A stretch of DNA of 64,000 nt from PCC-6802 sp943367755 (GTDB lineage: Bacteria > Cyanobacteriota > Cyanobacteriia > Pseudanabaenales > Pseudanabaenaceae): the NCBI GenBank assembly GCA_943367755.1, contig CALRKB020000004.1, positions 62,001 to 126,000 on the forward strand. The letters run 5' to 3'. Both the position numbers and the translations under genes were made by a program. The number at the start of each line of letters is the position of its first letter. Positions within the stretch are counted from its first letter, which is position 1. Below are positions 53,121-61,536 of this stretch, piece by piece. The notes beneath the pieces were generated by a model that was not told the origin of the DNA, searched no databases, and saw nothing but the letters and a program-made list of their open reading frames with translations.

Positions 53121-54713
53121 CTACACAAACTGTAGAAGCTTCTGAATTCTACCTGGCTGTGCCCAGTTGCAGGTGCCTTCCATCTGCTGACTGCACAGAT
53201 ATTTCTCGACTAATGGATCGCTCAATTGTTCTACTAATTTTTCTCCTTCCTCTTTAGAAGTTAATGGGATAAATGCATGCAGAGCTTGATTTCCCTGCCA
53301 ATTACCCCCAAACAGCTTAGGATAAAAATGTTTTTGACCGTATGCCTGCCAGCATACTTTGTAGGGAGCGAAAGTATATGCTCCCACCCCTAACAAGGCG
53401 TACCAAAATCCCCTTCTAATCTTTGATTGAATTAAGCTTCCTTTGCGATTTTGCAGTAGAGTTTGATATTGGCAAAGGTACTGCCACAAATCCGCATATC
53501 TCTGCAATTCCTCTTGGCTACAAATTTTACCTGTGAGAAAGTTGTAAGGCACTAAAATATACTTTGTTGGTGTGGGGTGTTCCTCTTGAAAGTTATGCTT
53601 AGCGATCAGAGGCAAAAGAAATTGACGAGGTAGGAGTACTTCTTTAACTAAGTGGTTACTGACGATCGCCCAAGTGTCATCTTCTCCTGGTAAAGTTTCC
53701 AAGTGATCGAAGATAAAGATGTCATTCGCACCACAGGTATTGATGCCTTGTCGAGGCTTACTAATACGAGTGAGCGGAATTTTTGTGTAACTTTGCAGTT
53801 CTTTCAGACTAGCCAAATTCTCAAAGACAGTCAGTGGCTCATTTCGATTGAATAGTGGTGTTGCCTCACAATTTTTCCATTCATCTGGAATAGTTTGATT
53901 GGTTTGATTGGTTTGCTGAGTTTGATTGATAAAATATTTAATCGGAAAAGCTTGGGAGCGATCGCGTTCAAAAGCGACTAGACCGTATCTAGTATTGATG
54001 TTTGCAAAAATTTTGTTGTGTTTGAAATCGTAGATTTCCTGAATACAGAAGTCGATATCCCCAATCTTGTAATTGCGGAACCCCTTGCCCGCGCCATCAT
54101 TGAGCAGAATTGATAGCGGCATGAAGAAATAAGCTTTACCATTAGGCTTGAGATGCTCTCTCAGTGACTTGGCAATAATTAAGGCAGCTAGATCGATACG
54201 ACTACCGCCAAGCAACAAATCTTTGGGATTGTCCACCAAGCCATACTCATGAAATAAAGGCTTTATTTTCTCCTTGTAGCGATCGCTCAGGTTATTGAAA
54301 TTCAACCAGGGGGGATTACCTAGAATAATATCTACTTGCAACTCGCGATCGCACCAGAGAATATCTTGCTGCCAAAAGTTGCTTGTCGGAAATTCTAAGC
54401 CATACTTACGTTTGATATTTGTGTGAAACGCTCGAACAAACTCTGGCTGCTTCTCATTTGCCCATAGATGATCGAGCATCTTGGAATTCACGGTAATGCC
54501 ATTGGAGATCGCCAGATCGATTAATCCTTCTAAGAACCTTCCTTCCCCCGCTGTCGGGTCGAAAATCGTCGCACCATCGATCCACTTATCTAAGATTTGA
54601 TATTTCTCTAAGACCCATGTTACCTGCTTTAAAGGCGTAAAGAAAACTCCAACAGGTGGTTCTGCTACTTCGCCTAATTCACCTTCTGTTGGAGTATCGC
54701 AAATAACCGTCAT
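53121..54713 (-). CDS. DNA adenine-N6-type methyltransferase, apparently orphan
   Basis: About 530 residues from ATG 54713; TTG 54728 is less likely. The SAM motif ATIFDPTAGEGRFLEGL and the catalytic motif DIILGNPPWLNFNN (NPPW) are those of gamma-class N6-adenine methyltransferases, such as the methylase part of type IIG or Eco57I-like enzymes. The C-terminal half (KIPLTRISKPRQGIN, QFLLPLIAKHN, LLGVGAYTFAPYKVCWQAYG) resembles the target recognition region of that class. No restriction nuclease is seen beside it, and it lacks an N-terminal PD-(D/E)XK domain. It could be regulatory or a solitary protector; the target site is unknown. Confidence 0.85.
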   Translation of the reverse strand: MTVICDTPTEGELGEVAEPPVGVFFTPLKQVTWVLEKYQILDKWIDGATIFDPTAGEGRFLEGLIDLAISNGITVNSKMLDHLWANEKQPEFVRAFHTNIKRKYGLEFPTSNFWQQDILWCDRELQVDIILGNPPWLNFNNLSDRYKEKIKPLFHEYGLVDNPKDLLLGGSRIDLAALIIAKSLREHLKPNGKAYFFMPLSILLNDGAGKGFRNYKIGDIDFCIQEIYDFKHNKIFANINTRYGLVAFERDRSQAFPIKYFINQTQQTNQTNQTIPDEWKNCEATPLFNRNEPLTVFENLASLKELQSYTKIPLTRISKPRQGINTCGANDIFIFDHLETLPGEDDTWAIVSNHLVKEVLLPRQFLLPLIAKHNFQEEHPTPTKYILVPYNFLTGKICSQEELQRYADLWQYLCQYQTLLQNRKGSLIQSKIRRGFWYALLGVGAYTFAPYKVCWQAYGQKHFYPKLFGGNWQGNQALHAFIPLTSKEEGEKLVEQLSDPLVEKYLCSQQMEGTCNWAQPGRIQKLLQFV

Positions 54714-54755
54714 GGGTGGCGATCTCAAATTGTTGGAATCGGGAATATCATAACG

Positions 54756-55592
54756 CTAAAGCACAAACCTGGCGATCGCATCAGCGGCACCATCGGCATC
54801 AACATCAGGCGCTACCCAGTCGGCAATCTCTTTTAATCCGTCAGGGGCATTTCCCATTGCCACACCAACCCCAGCATACTCAATCATTTCCAAATCGTTA
54901 AAGTTATCACCTACGGTCATCACTTCGCTGCGATCGAATCCCAAGATATTTTCAGCTAAATGCTTAACTGCTGTACCTTTATTGGCGATCGGGTTGGTGG
55001 CTTCAAAGAAGGTCGCGACGGACTTAGTGAGATAGAGTTGCCCAGGTGTATAACGCTCCTTTAGCGTTGTTAATAACGTCGTAATTAACTCAGGATCGTC
55101 ACTGAGCGCCAAAACCTTAGTGAGGGGATGCTCAGGTGCTTGGTCGAGCAAGAACTGGCGCAAATTTCCCACCGGAATAGCTTTTACACCCGATCGCTGG
55201 GCATAGGCTTGAGTTTGGGGCGTAATTTGACGCACGTACAGCTCATCTTTGATGTAGAGATGCACTGATAGCTTGCCTGTATCCGCATAGGGGGCAAAAT
55301 CATCGATCAAAGATAACGCATATTCTAGATCTACAGGCCAGTGACCCACCAATTCCTCAGTCTGTGGATCTTTGATCAGCGCCCCTTGATAGGAAATCAG
55401 AGGGGCATCAGATTTGATGGTACGGTGAAACCGCAATGCTGAACGATACATCCGCCCAGTGGCGATCGCTACCTTGACACCCTTGGCTTGAGCAGCTTTA
55501 ACCGCTTGCTTGACTGGTTCATTTACCTGATTGGAGTCACCATTGATCGTACCGTCTATATCTAGCACTACTAAACGAATTGCTTGCCCCAT
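54756..55592 (-). CDS. HAD-superfamily Cof-type phosphatase
   Basis: A 278-residue hydrolase. The catalytic motif I is VLDIDGTINGDS, motif II is VAIATGRMYRSALRF, and motifs III/IV are KGTAVKHLAENILG and VMTVGDNFNDLEMIEYAGVG with MGNAPDGLKEIAD. The large Cof cap domain lies between about residues 85 and 200. It dephosphorylates sugar phosphates or flavin precursors in the cytoplasm; the substrate is not determined. The gene stands alone upstream of the methyltransferase, same strand, 42 bp apart. Confidence 0.93.
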   Translation of the reverse strand: MGQAIRLVVLDIDGTINGDSNQVNEPVKQAVKAAQAKGVKVAIATGRMYRSALRFHRTIKSDAPLISYQGALIKDPQTEELVGHWPVDLEYALSLIDDFAPYADTGKLSVHLYIKDELYVRQITPQTQAYAQRSGVKAIPVGNLRQFLLDQAPEHPLTKVLALSDDPELITTLLTTLKERYTPGQLYLTKSVATFFEATNPIANKGTAVKHLAENILGFDRSEVMTVGDNFNDLEMIEYAGVGVAMGNAPDGLKEIADWVAPDVDADGAADAIARFVL

Positions 55593-55665
55593 ATCAGATT
55601 TTGAAATTAACGATCGTTACTCACCTAGTTTAGTAGATCCTGCTATCAAGTCCCGGTCTTCCAGG

Positions 55666-56538
55666 CTACGGACATTTAGAGCTACTCAACGAAGAGTATT
55701 CACCATTAATCTGTTTCACTAGTTCGCTAGGTAGCTGCTTAGATTTACCTAAGGCTTTGCGATACTCTTTTTTGGCGGCTTCTACACCACTACAACCCTT
55801 CATCCACAGAATTTGACCCTTCAAGTACTGTAGTTCGGGGTTTTCAGGTGCAGATGCAAGGGCTTTATCAATGGCATCAAGTGCTTCGGTGGGCTTTTTG
55901 GCATCGCGATAGCCTAAGGCAATCCCGCGATATTTCAGATAGTCTGGTGCAGAATTACGCAGGCTGGATAAGGCTTTTTCCAAGTCCGAAGGAAAAACCG
56001 AAGCAATCAGCATGTCCATATAACCCTTAATCAGATTGAGTTCCGGATCGTTGGGGTTAATATCCTGCGCTTCATCAATTTCTTTGAGTAACTTATCCAC
56101 TAGTCCCAGGGCAGAAGGTGCGCCACTGACTACGCCTTGGGAAGACACGATATAGCCTGCTTCCAGTAAGTAACTAACTCCCATATAGAGATGGCCGCGC
56201 ATCTTGTCAGTACCCAGCAATTTTTGGGCAGCAGCGCGAGTTTTATTCGTGTAAATCTGCATACTTGCCAGGTCTTTTTCGATATAAGCCATCGATGCTC
56301 TCATCCCTTGGGCAAGCGGGTCGTCATACTCACTGCGCAAAGCTTTATTAAGTTGCTTTGATGCGGCGGGATAGTCACCTTGCTTAAACATGAGTTCAAA
56401 GGCGGCTTGGGTATCAGCGCCAATTGGTTTGGGGTTTTGAGTACGAAAAGGATCGCCGGCGAATGCGGGTAAGGAGATCGCACCTGCTAGCACGGTAATA
56501 ACCAAATGAGCTGAGACTTTTGACAAAAATCGCTTCAT
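55666..56538 (-). CDS. Exported TPR protein, Sll0314/Alr1548-like
   Basis: A 290-residue protein with a cleavable signal: HLVITVLAGAISLPAFAGDP, cleavage expected after AFA. The mature part has several TPR-like helices: AAFELMFKQGDYPAASKQLN, IALGYRDAKKPTEALDAIDK and LQYLKGQILWMKGCSGVEAA. The sequence agrees with a cyanobacterial TPR family known as Sll0314/Alr1548, of unknown function, located in the periplasm or lumen. It probably is transcribed alone. Confidence 0.8.
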   Translation of the reverse strand: MKRFLSKVSAHLVITVLAGAISLPAFAGDPFRTQNPKPIGADTQAAFELMFKQGDYPAASKQLNKALRSEYDDPLAQGMRASMAYIEKDLASMQIYTNKTRAAAQKLLGTDKMRGHLYMGVSYLLEAGYIVSSQGVVSGAPSALGLVDKLLKEIDEAQDINPNDPELNLIKGYMDMLIASVFPSDLEKALSSLRNSAPDYLKYRGIALGYRDAKKPTEALDAIDKALASAPENPELQYLKGQILWMKGCSGVEAAKKEYRKALGKSKQLPSELVKQINGEYSSLSSSKCP

Positions 56539-56699
56539 ACAATTTCCTTCTTAATACAATTTCCCTTAAAGCACCATGCCTATAGATAAATGCCTATAGA
56601 TATCTGTGAGTAGTGTTAGGCTGACATAGGTTTAGTTTCACAAATTGAGCCCGCTGATCGCAAGACGCAGCCTATCTGCACCAGTTCCATAACTTTATT

Positions 56700-57338
56700 A
56701 TGCTATCGATCCAAAATTTGATTTACCACCCTCCTGCCACCCCTGAACCGATCTTAAAAGGAATTTCTTTAGAACTGGCACCACAGGAGTTGGGGCTCGT
56801 AGTTGGACCAAGTGGCTCAGGTAAAAGCACTCTATTAGAAATTTTAGCTGGTTTTGTCGAGTGGCATAGTGGTGCAGTTTACTGGCGCAACCAAGATCTC
56901 ACCCCCGATCACCTCCAACAGCTATGTGGGTTGGTGTTTCAGTTTCCAGAGCGGCATTTTTGCGGCAATACAGTCTTAGAAGAGTTGCGGCTCGGACATA
57001 TCGATCTAGACGGCGATCGCCTGGATGCGTCGCTGCAAGCTGTGGGTTTAGGACAGATTCCGCTGAATGCCTCTCCTAATTCACTTAGTGGTGGTCAGCA
57101 GCGCCGCCTGGCTCTGGCGGTTCAGCTAATTCGGCAACCAGGATTACTGCTACTAGATGAACCAACCGCTGGCTTAGATTGGTCGATGCGACGACAGCTA
57201 CTGAAATTACTGGCAAACCTGAAGAAAGATTGGACATTATTAGTAGTTAGCCACGAACCTGAGGAACTCAAGTCAATTGCCGATCGCAGTTGGCAGATAT
57301 CACATGGTAGGTTAACCCCTTTGGTTGGTAATTCTTAG
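56700..57338 (+). CDS. ABC transporter ATP-binding protein
   Basis: A 212-residue ATPase. Walker A is GPSGSGKSTLLEILAG, the Q loop is LVFQFPERHFCG, the signature is LSGGQQRRLALA, Walker B is LLLLDEPTAGLD and the switch His is in VVSHEPEEL. The QFPERHFC stretch resembles cobalt/energy-coupling-factor ATPases, but the chain is short, lacks a C-terminal domain and has no transporter partner beside it. It is too far from CysT/CysW and too unlike CysA (which has a long C-terminal part) to be the missing sulfate ATPase. The substrate is unknown. Confidence 0.9.
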   Translation: MLSIQNLIYHPPATPEPILKGISLELAPQELGLVVGPSGSGKSTLLEILAGFVEWHSGAVYWRNQDLTPDHLQQLCGLVFQFPERHFCGNTVLEELRLGHIDLDGDRLDASLQAVGLGQIPLNASPNSLSGGQQRRLALAVQLIRQPGLLLLDEPTAGLDWSMRRQLLKLLANLKKDWTLLVVSHEPEELKSIADRSWQISHGRLTPLVGNS

Positions 57339-57396
57339 ATAGGCAAAGTGCTATGTCTGGTATAGAGTAAATCTAGACCTTTAAAATGAATTTCCT

Positions 57397-57858
57397 ATGC
57401 CATCCAGCACTGAAACCACAATAATAGGTACGGGCGAAATGATTGATTCAGCCAATATTTTCAACCACGCTGAAACAATTCAAACCGTTATTTCCTCAAT
57501 GGATCCCGACAAAACGGCTGTAGTTAACCAGCCAGGCGATACATGGAAATTCCAGTATGGTACCGTCGAGGTGATTGTGAATATTACGGGTGAGGGATCT
57601 TCAGACATATTTACGGTGTTGGCAACTGTCCTCTCGTATCCTGTCAAAGATGAAGCCAAATTGATGAAGTTGCTGTTAGAGAAGAATGCCGCAGAGACAT
57701 TTGAAGCTAGATATGCCATTCAGGGCGATCGTGTGATTGTGATAGCGGCACGTTCGGTGGAAGATCTCTCGCCTAAGGAAATTGCCCGAACTATTGGCAT
57801 CGTTGCCGCGATCGCCGATGAAAATGATGAACTCCTGAAGGCAGAATTTGGTGCATAG
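57397..57858 (+). CDS. YbjN domain-containing protein
   Basis: A 153-residue protein. TVISSMDPDKTAVVNQPGDT, FQYGTVEVIVNITGEGSSDI, LATVLSYPVKDEAKLMKLLL and AARYAIQGDRVIVIAARSVE-like stretches (EARYAIQGDRVIVIAARSVE) fit the YbjN type III secretion-chaperone-like fold. The YbjN family is linked in E. coli to stress and motility traits; its action in cyanobacteria is unknown. It lies 58 bp after the ABC ATPase gene and 24 bp before the lipoate ligase gene, same strand. Confidence 0.85.
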   Translation: MPSSTETTIIGTGEMIDSANIFNHAETIQTVISSMDPDKTAVVNQPGDTWKFQYGTVEVIVNITGEGSSDIFTVLATVLSYPVKDEAKLMKLLLEKNAAETFEARYAIQGDRVIVIAARSVEDLSPKEIARTIGIVAAIADENDELLKAEFGA

Positions 57859-57882
57859 AAGTGGCTTTAGCTACTTTACCTA

Positions 57883-58656
57883 ATGTCAAGCATTTGGCGA
57901 CTGCTGCCGCAGATTGAGGCATCTGGTGCAGAACAGATGGCGTTAGATAATTGGTTGCTAGACCAACATTGCCAAAGCGATCGAGCTTACTCCTTATTAA
58001 GGTTTTATCTCTGGTCGCCAGCCGCTATTTCCCTGGGCTATCACCAGAGAGAAATTCCTGATCGCTGGCACGATTTAGCGATCTCGCAGGGTTTAGATCT
58101 AGTCCGTCGACCTAGTGGTGGGCGAGCGGTATTGCATAAGGGCGATCTCACCTATGCCGTAATTACTAGCAGCCATACCAATCGCCGCGAAACCTACGAA
58201 TACATCTGCGAATTTTTGATCCAGGGATTCGCAAGTTTGGGCATCCAACTGCAATACGGTAAAGCGGGCAGATCGTATATACATAATCCCAATTGTTTTG
58301 CCACAGCTACCAGTGCCGATCTAGTTATATCTAATGGCCGTAAACTGATTGGTAGCGCCCAGCTATATCGACATAATTCCGTGCTGCAACATGGCTCGAT
58401 CTCGATCCAGCCAGACTATGATTTACTCCAACAAATATTTGGTATTGAAACACCAGTTGTGGGCTTAGCAGAGTTACTAAATCCTCTGAATCCTATAAAT
58501 CCTGAGGCGATCGCGACTGATAATACTGATAATCACGATCTCGACGAAGACAAGTTAATCGATCGGGCGATCGCTGCCCTGACCCATGCGGCAGAACAGC
58601 ACTTTGGCACTCAGTTTGGGGATTTCCCCCTAGATACCTTACCCAAATTGTTATAG
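57883..58656 (+). CDS. Lipoate-protein ligase A family protein
   Basis: A 257-residue enzyme of the biotin/lipoate ligase fold. LVRRPSGGRAVLHKGDLTYA is the RRxxGGGxVxH-like substrate loop, and NGRKLIGSAQLYRHNSVLQH holds the catalytic Lys. It attaches lipoate, octanoate or possibly biotin to dehydrogenase subunits. The C-terminal 50 residues are variable. The family includes octanoyltransferases, so the exact reaction is not fixed. It follows ybjN by 24 bp and precedes ccdA by 44 bp. Confidence 0.88.
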   Translation: MSSIWRLLPQIEASGAEQMALDNWLLDQHCQSDRAYSLLRFYLWSPAAISLGYHQREIPDRWHDLAISQGLDLVRRPSGGRAVLHKGDLTYAVITSSHTNRRETYEYICEFLIQGFASLGIQLQYGKAGRSYIHNPNCFATATSADLVISNGRKLIGSAQLYRHNSVLQHGSISIQPDYDLLQQIFGIETPVVGLAELLNPLNPINPEAIATDNTDNHDLDEDKLIDRAIAALTHAAEQHFGTQFGDFPLDTLPKLL

Positions 58657-58700
58657 ATAGCGGTTTTTACGCAGAAGTAGCAAAGTTAAAATAGCTTTAT

Positions 58701-59438
58701 ATGTTTGAACCTCTATCTCAATCTTTACAACTGGGGCTGTACCGACTCGAACAGTGGTCGGATGTATTGGTGAGCGCCCAGCTAGCTCATCTGTCTCCTT
58801 TTAGCATTGGCTTTATGTTTCTGGCTGGACTGGCAACTAGCTTGTCACCCTGTACGCTGTCAATGCTGCCTTTGACCATCGGTTACATCGGTGGCTTTGA
58901 GTCGAAAAGTAGTTTGACTGCCGCAACGCAGTCGGCCTGGTTTGCGCTGGGTTGCGCTACTACGCTCACGGGGCTGGGGCTAGCCGCTGCCCTACTAGGC
59001 AAAATCTACGGTCAGGTGGGTTGGGGGTGGTCAATTCTGATGGGTGTGGTGGCGATCGCCATGGGACTGCAATTGTTGGAAATCTTACCTATGCAGCTAC
59101 CCAACTGGGGAAACATCGAGATTTCACGGCAACTCCCTAATGCCTTGAGATCCTATTTAGTAGGGCTGACATTTGGCTTGGTGGCTTCCCCCTGTAGTAC
59201 GCCTGTGCTGGTAACACTACTTACTTGGGTAAGTACAACTGGGAGTATTGCGATCGGCGCAGGATTTCTGCTCGCCTATGCGATCGGCTCAATTTTACCG
59301 TTGGTATTGGCCGGTACATTTACCGGTGCATTAAAACAGATCGTGGCCATGCGGACGTGGTCGGGCTGGCTGACACGAGTAAGCGGGATTATTTTGATTG
59401 GCTTTGGCACAATCTCTATCCTTAGTCGTATCGCCTGA
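58701..59438 (+). CDS. ccdA: Cytochrome c biogenesis protein CcdA
   Basis: A 245-residue membrane protein with six membrane segments. The two conserved Cys are in LATSLSPCTLSMLPLTIGYI and GLVASPCSTPVLVTLL. CcdA moves electrons across the membrane to keep apocytochrome haem-binding Cys reduced, working with Ccs1/CcsB and lumenal thioredoxins. In cyanobacteria it is needed for cytochrome b6f and c6 assembly. Its last 17 bp overlap the gene at 59422 convergently. Confidence 0.94.
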   Translation: MFEPLSQSLQLGLYRLEQWSDVLVSAQLAHLSPFSIGFMFLAGLATSLSPCTLSMLPLTIGYIGGFESKSSLTAATQSAWFALGCATTLTGLGLAAALLGKIYGQVGWGWSILMGVVAIAMGLQLLEILPMQLPNWGNIEISRQLPNALRSYLVGLTFGLVASPCSTPVLVTLLTWVSTTGSIAIGAGFLLAYAIGSILPLVLAGTFTGALKQIVAMRTWSGWLTRVSGIILIGFGTISILSRIA

Positions 59439-59751
59439 ACTCTTTAAGTCTGGCGAAAGCGAGGGGAGGATTCTCTGCCAAAGTCTCTTCAGCAATCTGT
59501 TCGTACATTTGTTCGTACATCTGCTCGTACTGTTCTACCTGAACAGCAGCATTTACCTGGGCAGGCAGACTATTAGCAATTTCTGTAGGCGACTCCCAGT
59601 CACGGTTAAAGGCTGGAGTAGCAAGCGTACAGGCCGACCAAGTTGCTTCCACAGAAGCTTGTAGTTTCTGGCAGTTCCCCCCTCTCCTACCAATAGGATC
59701 GTAGTGCCTACAAAAACGACAAGTTAAATCTGAATTTGTTAAGAAATCCAT
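59422..59751 (-). CDS. Small Cys-rich protein, cyanobacterial type
   Basis: A 109-residue protein. The N-terminus LTCRFCRHYDPIGRRGGNC, then QKLQASVEATWSACTLAT has a CxxCxxY...C...C pattern that suggests a zinc or Fe-S site; I recall similar cyanobacterial proteins but no function. The middle carries QYEQMYEQMYEQI from a 12-bp DNA repeat. The C-terminus is acidic then basic. It overlaps ccdA at the 3' end. Confidence 0.7.
   Translation of the reverse strand: MDFLTNSDLTCRFCRHYDPIGRRGGNCQKLQASVEATWSACTLATPAFNRDWESPTEIANSLPAQVNAAVQVEQYEQMYEQMYEQIAEETLAENPPLAFARLKEFRRYD
59498..59533. repeat. 12-bp tandem repeat inside the Cys-rich gene
   Basis: TGTTCGTACATT, TGTTCGTACATC and TGCTCGTACTGT follow each other (59498-59533). 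In the minus frame they encode a repeat of YEQM. The repeat is a multiple of three, so slippage would keep the frame. Confidence 0.85.
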
Positions 59752-60069
59752 TTATTACGATGTGTTTTAAAGTAACCCGCAATTTATATGTCCACAATTA
59801 TGCAGCAAGGGTTTAAGGGATCGATGTGACTGGGATCGTTCCTAGAAGTGATTTACAGCGATCCCGAAGAAGAAATTAACTTAATAATGTCTTCAAAAGT
59901 TGACAAATACCCAGGTAAACGTCAACTTTGATGTACTAGACTCTATGGATCGCTGGCAGGAAGGTACTGCTGTTTAAGCCACCTTAGTTAAGTCCTTGCT
60001 GTCAGTTTTCAAAATGTCCCCCCACTCAAGTTTTTATTATTCCCATTCAGTACAGATAAATAACCACCT
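59752..60069. other. Intergenic region upstream of the aspartase gene
   Basis: A gap of 318 bp. It contains the inverted repeat at 59896-59929 and presumably promoters for both divergent genes. I saw no convincing small gene or RNA gene. Confidence 0.4.
59896..59929. promoter_or_regulatory. Inverted repeat AAAGTTGAC / GTCAACTTT
   Basis: Perfect 9-bp arms (59896-59904 and 59921-59929) around a 16-bp spacer, 140 bp upstream of the aspartase start. The left arm includes TTGACA, a possible -35 box. It could be a repressor site or a leader hairpin. Confidence 0.45.
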
Positions 60070-61467
60070 ATGAACCAACATAGAATAGAGCACGATTCTA
60101 TGGGAGAGATGCCAATCCCTGAGGCTGCTTATTACGGTATCCAAACTGCTAGAGCGATCGCCAACTTTGGGATTAGTGGCATCAAACCTCTACCCGTATA
60201 TGTTGATGCTTGTCTACTAATTAAACAGGCCACTGCTTTAGTTAATACTGAACTAGGATGCATTCCTAGAGATGCAGGTGAAGCGATCGCCACTGCCTGC
60301 GATGAAATTTTGCACGGGGCTTTAAGGGATCAGTTCGTCGTGGACATTTACCAAGCAGGTGCAGGGACCTCGCACCACATGAATGTGAATGAAGTCTTGG
60401 CCAATCGCGCTCTGGAAATTGTCGGCGATATGAAAGGCAACTATGCCCGCCTGAGTCCCAACGATATCGTCAACTACGGGCAATCTACCAACGATGTGAT
60501 CCCGACGGCAATTCGGATTGGGGCATTGATCGCACTAGAACGCTTTCTGTATCCTGCCCTCTCGAATCTTAATGCCGTGCTTGCTCAAAAAGCTCAAGAG
60601 TTCAAAGATGTGATTAAGTCCGGTCGTACCCACTTGCAGGATGCCGTACCTGTGCGACTAGGCGATGAGTTTGGTGCCTATGCCCAAATTATTACCGACC
60701 ATACACGGAGAATTCGTCAAGCCTCCGACGATCTCAAACTGTTGGGCTTGGGTGGTAGTGCATCTGGTACAGGATTGAATACGCATCCTCAATATTGCGA
60801 TCGCGTTGCGAGAGTACTGAGTGAGTTAACTAAATTTGAACTTCAGCCTGCACCCCATCTGATGGCAGCAATGCAAAGTATGGCTCCATTTGTACATGTA
60901 TCCGGGGCTTTGCGCAACTTGGCGCAGGACAGCAATAAGATCGCTAACGATCTGCGTCTGCTTGACTCTGGCCCCAAAACTGGACTCAAAGAAATTCAAC
61001 TGCCACCCGTACAGCCTGGATCTTCAATTATGCCAGGCAAATATAACCCTGTGATTGCTGAGATGACCAACATGGTCTGTTTTCAGGTGATGGGTCTGGA
61101 TGCCAGCATCGCGATGGCGGCTCAGGCGGGTCAGTTGGAGCTAAATGTGATGATGCCGCTGATTGCCTATAACTTGCTGCACAGTATTGAGATTTTGGGT
61201 AATGCGCTGAATAGTCTGGCTCAGAAATGCATCGGAGGAATTACAGTAATGAGCGATCGCTGCCTTGCCTATGCTGAGGGTAGTTTATCGCTGGTTACGG
61301 CCTTGAATACGTACATTGGCTATCTCAATAGTGCGGATATTGCTAAAGAGTCTTTAGCGACGGGCAAATCTCTACGCCAGATAGTGCTGGAAAAGGGACT
61401 AATGTCGGAGGCACAACTGTCAGAGGTGCTCGATCTGGAGCAGATGAGCCGCATGAATCACAAGTGA
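60070..61467 (+). CDS. aspA: Aspartate ammonia-lyase (aspartase)
   Basis: A 465-residue member of the fumarase/aspartase superfamily. The start EHDSMGEMPIPEAAYYGIQT-RAIANF is aspartase-like; GTSHHMNVNEVLANRALEI, YGQSTNDVIPTAIRIG, SGRTHLQDAVPVRLGDEFGA and the signature GSSIMPGKYNPVIAEMTNMV are the active-site segments. The first part of the signature (GSSIMP) is shared with fumarase, but PVIAE matches aspartase better. It splits aspartate into fumarate and ammonia, a link between nitrogen and carbon metabolism. No partner genes adjoin. Confidence 0.88.
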   Translation: MNQHRIEHDSMGEMPIPEAAYYGIQTARAIANFGISGIKPLPVYVDACLLIKQATALVNTELGCIPRDAGEAIATACDEILHGALRDQFVVDIYQAGAGTSHHMNVNEVLANRALEIVGDMKGNYARLSPNDIVNYGQSTNDVIPTAIRIGALIALERFLYPALSNLNAVLAQKAQEFKDVIKSGRTHLQDAVPVRLGDEFGAYAQIITDHTRRIRQASDDLKLLGLGGSASGTGLNTHPQYCDRVARVLSELTKFELQPAPHLMAAMQSMAPFVHVSGALRNLAQDSNKIANDLRLLDSGPKTGLKEIQLPPVQPGSSIMPGKYNPVIAEMTNMVCFQVMGLDASIAMAAQAGQLELNVMMPLIAYNLLHSIEILGNALNSLAQKCIGGITVMSDRCLAYAEGSLSLVTALNTYIGYLNSADIAKESLATGKSLRQIVLEKGLMSEAQLSEVLDLEQMSRMNHK

Positions 61468-61536
61468 AAATGCTCGTAGAGATAGCTGAGGTGGAGTACG
61501 TTACCATATAAACAAGCTTGATACCTGCTCTGTAAT

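Noticed and set aside
56700..57338. ABC ATPase considered as the missing sulfate ATPase CysA
   Set aside because: It is too short, lacks the C-terminal domain of CysA, lies 49 kb from cysTW and shows QFPE features of another ATPase class.
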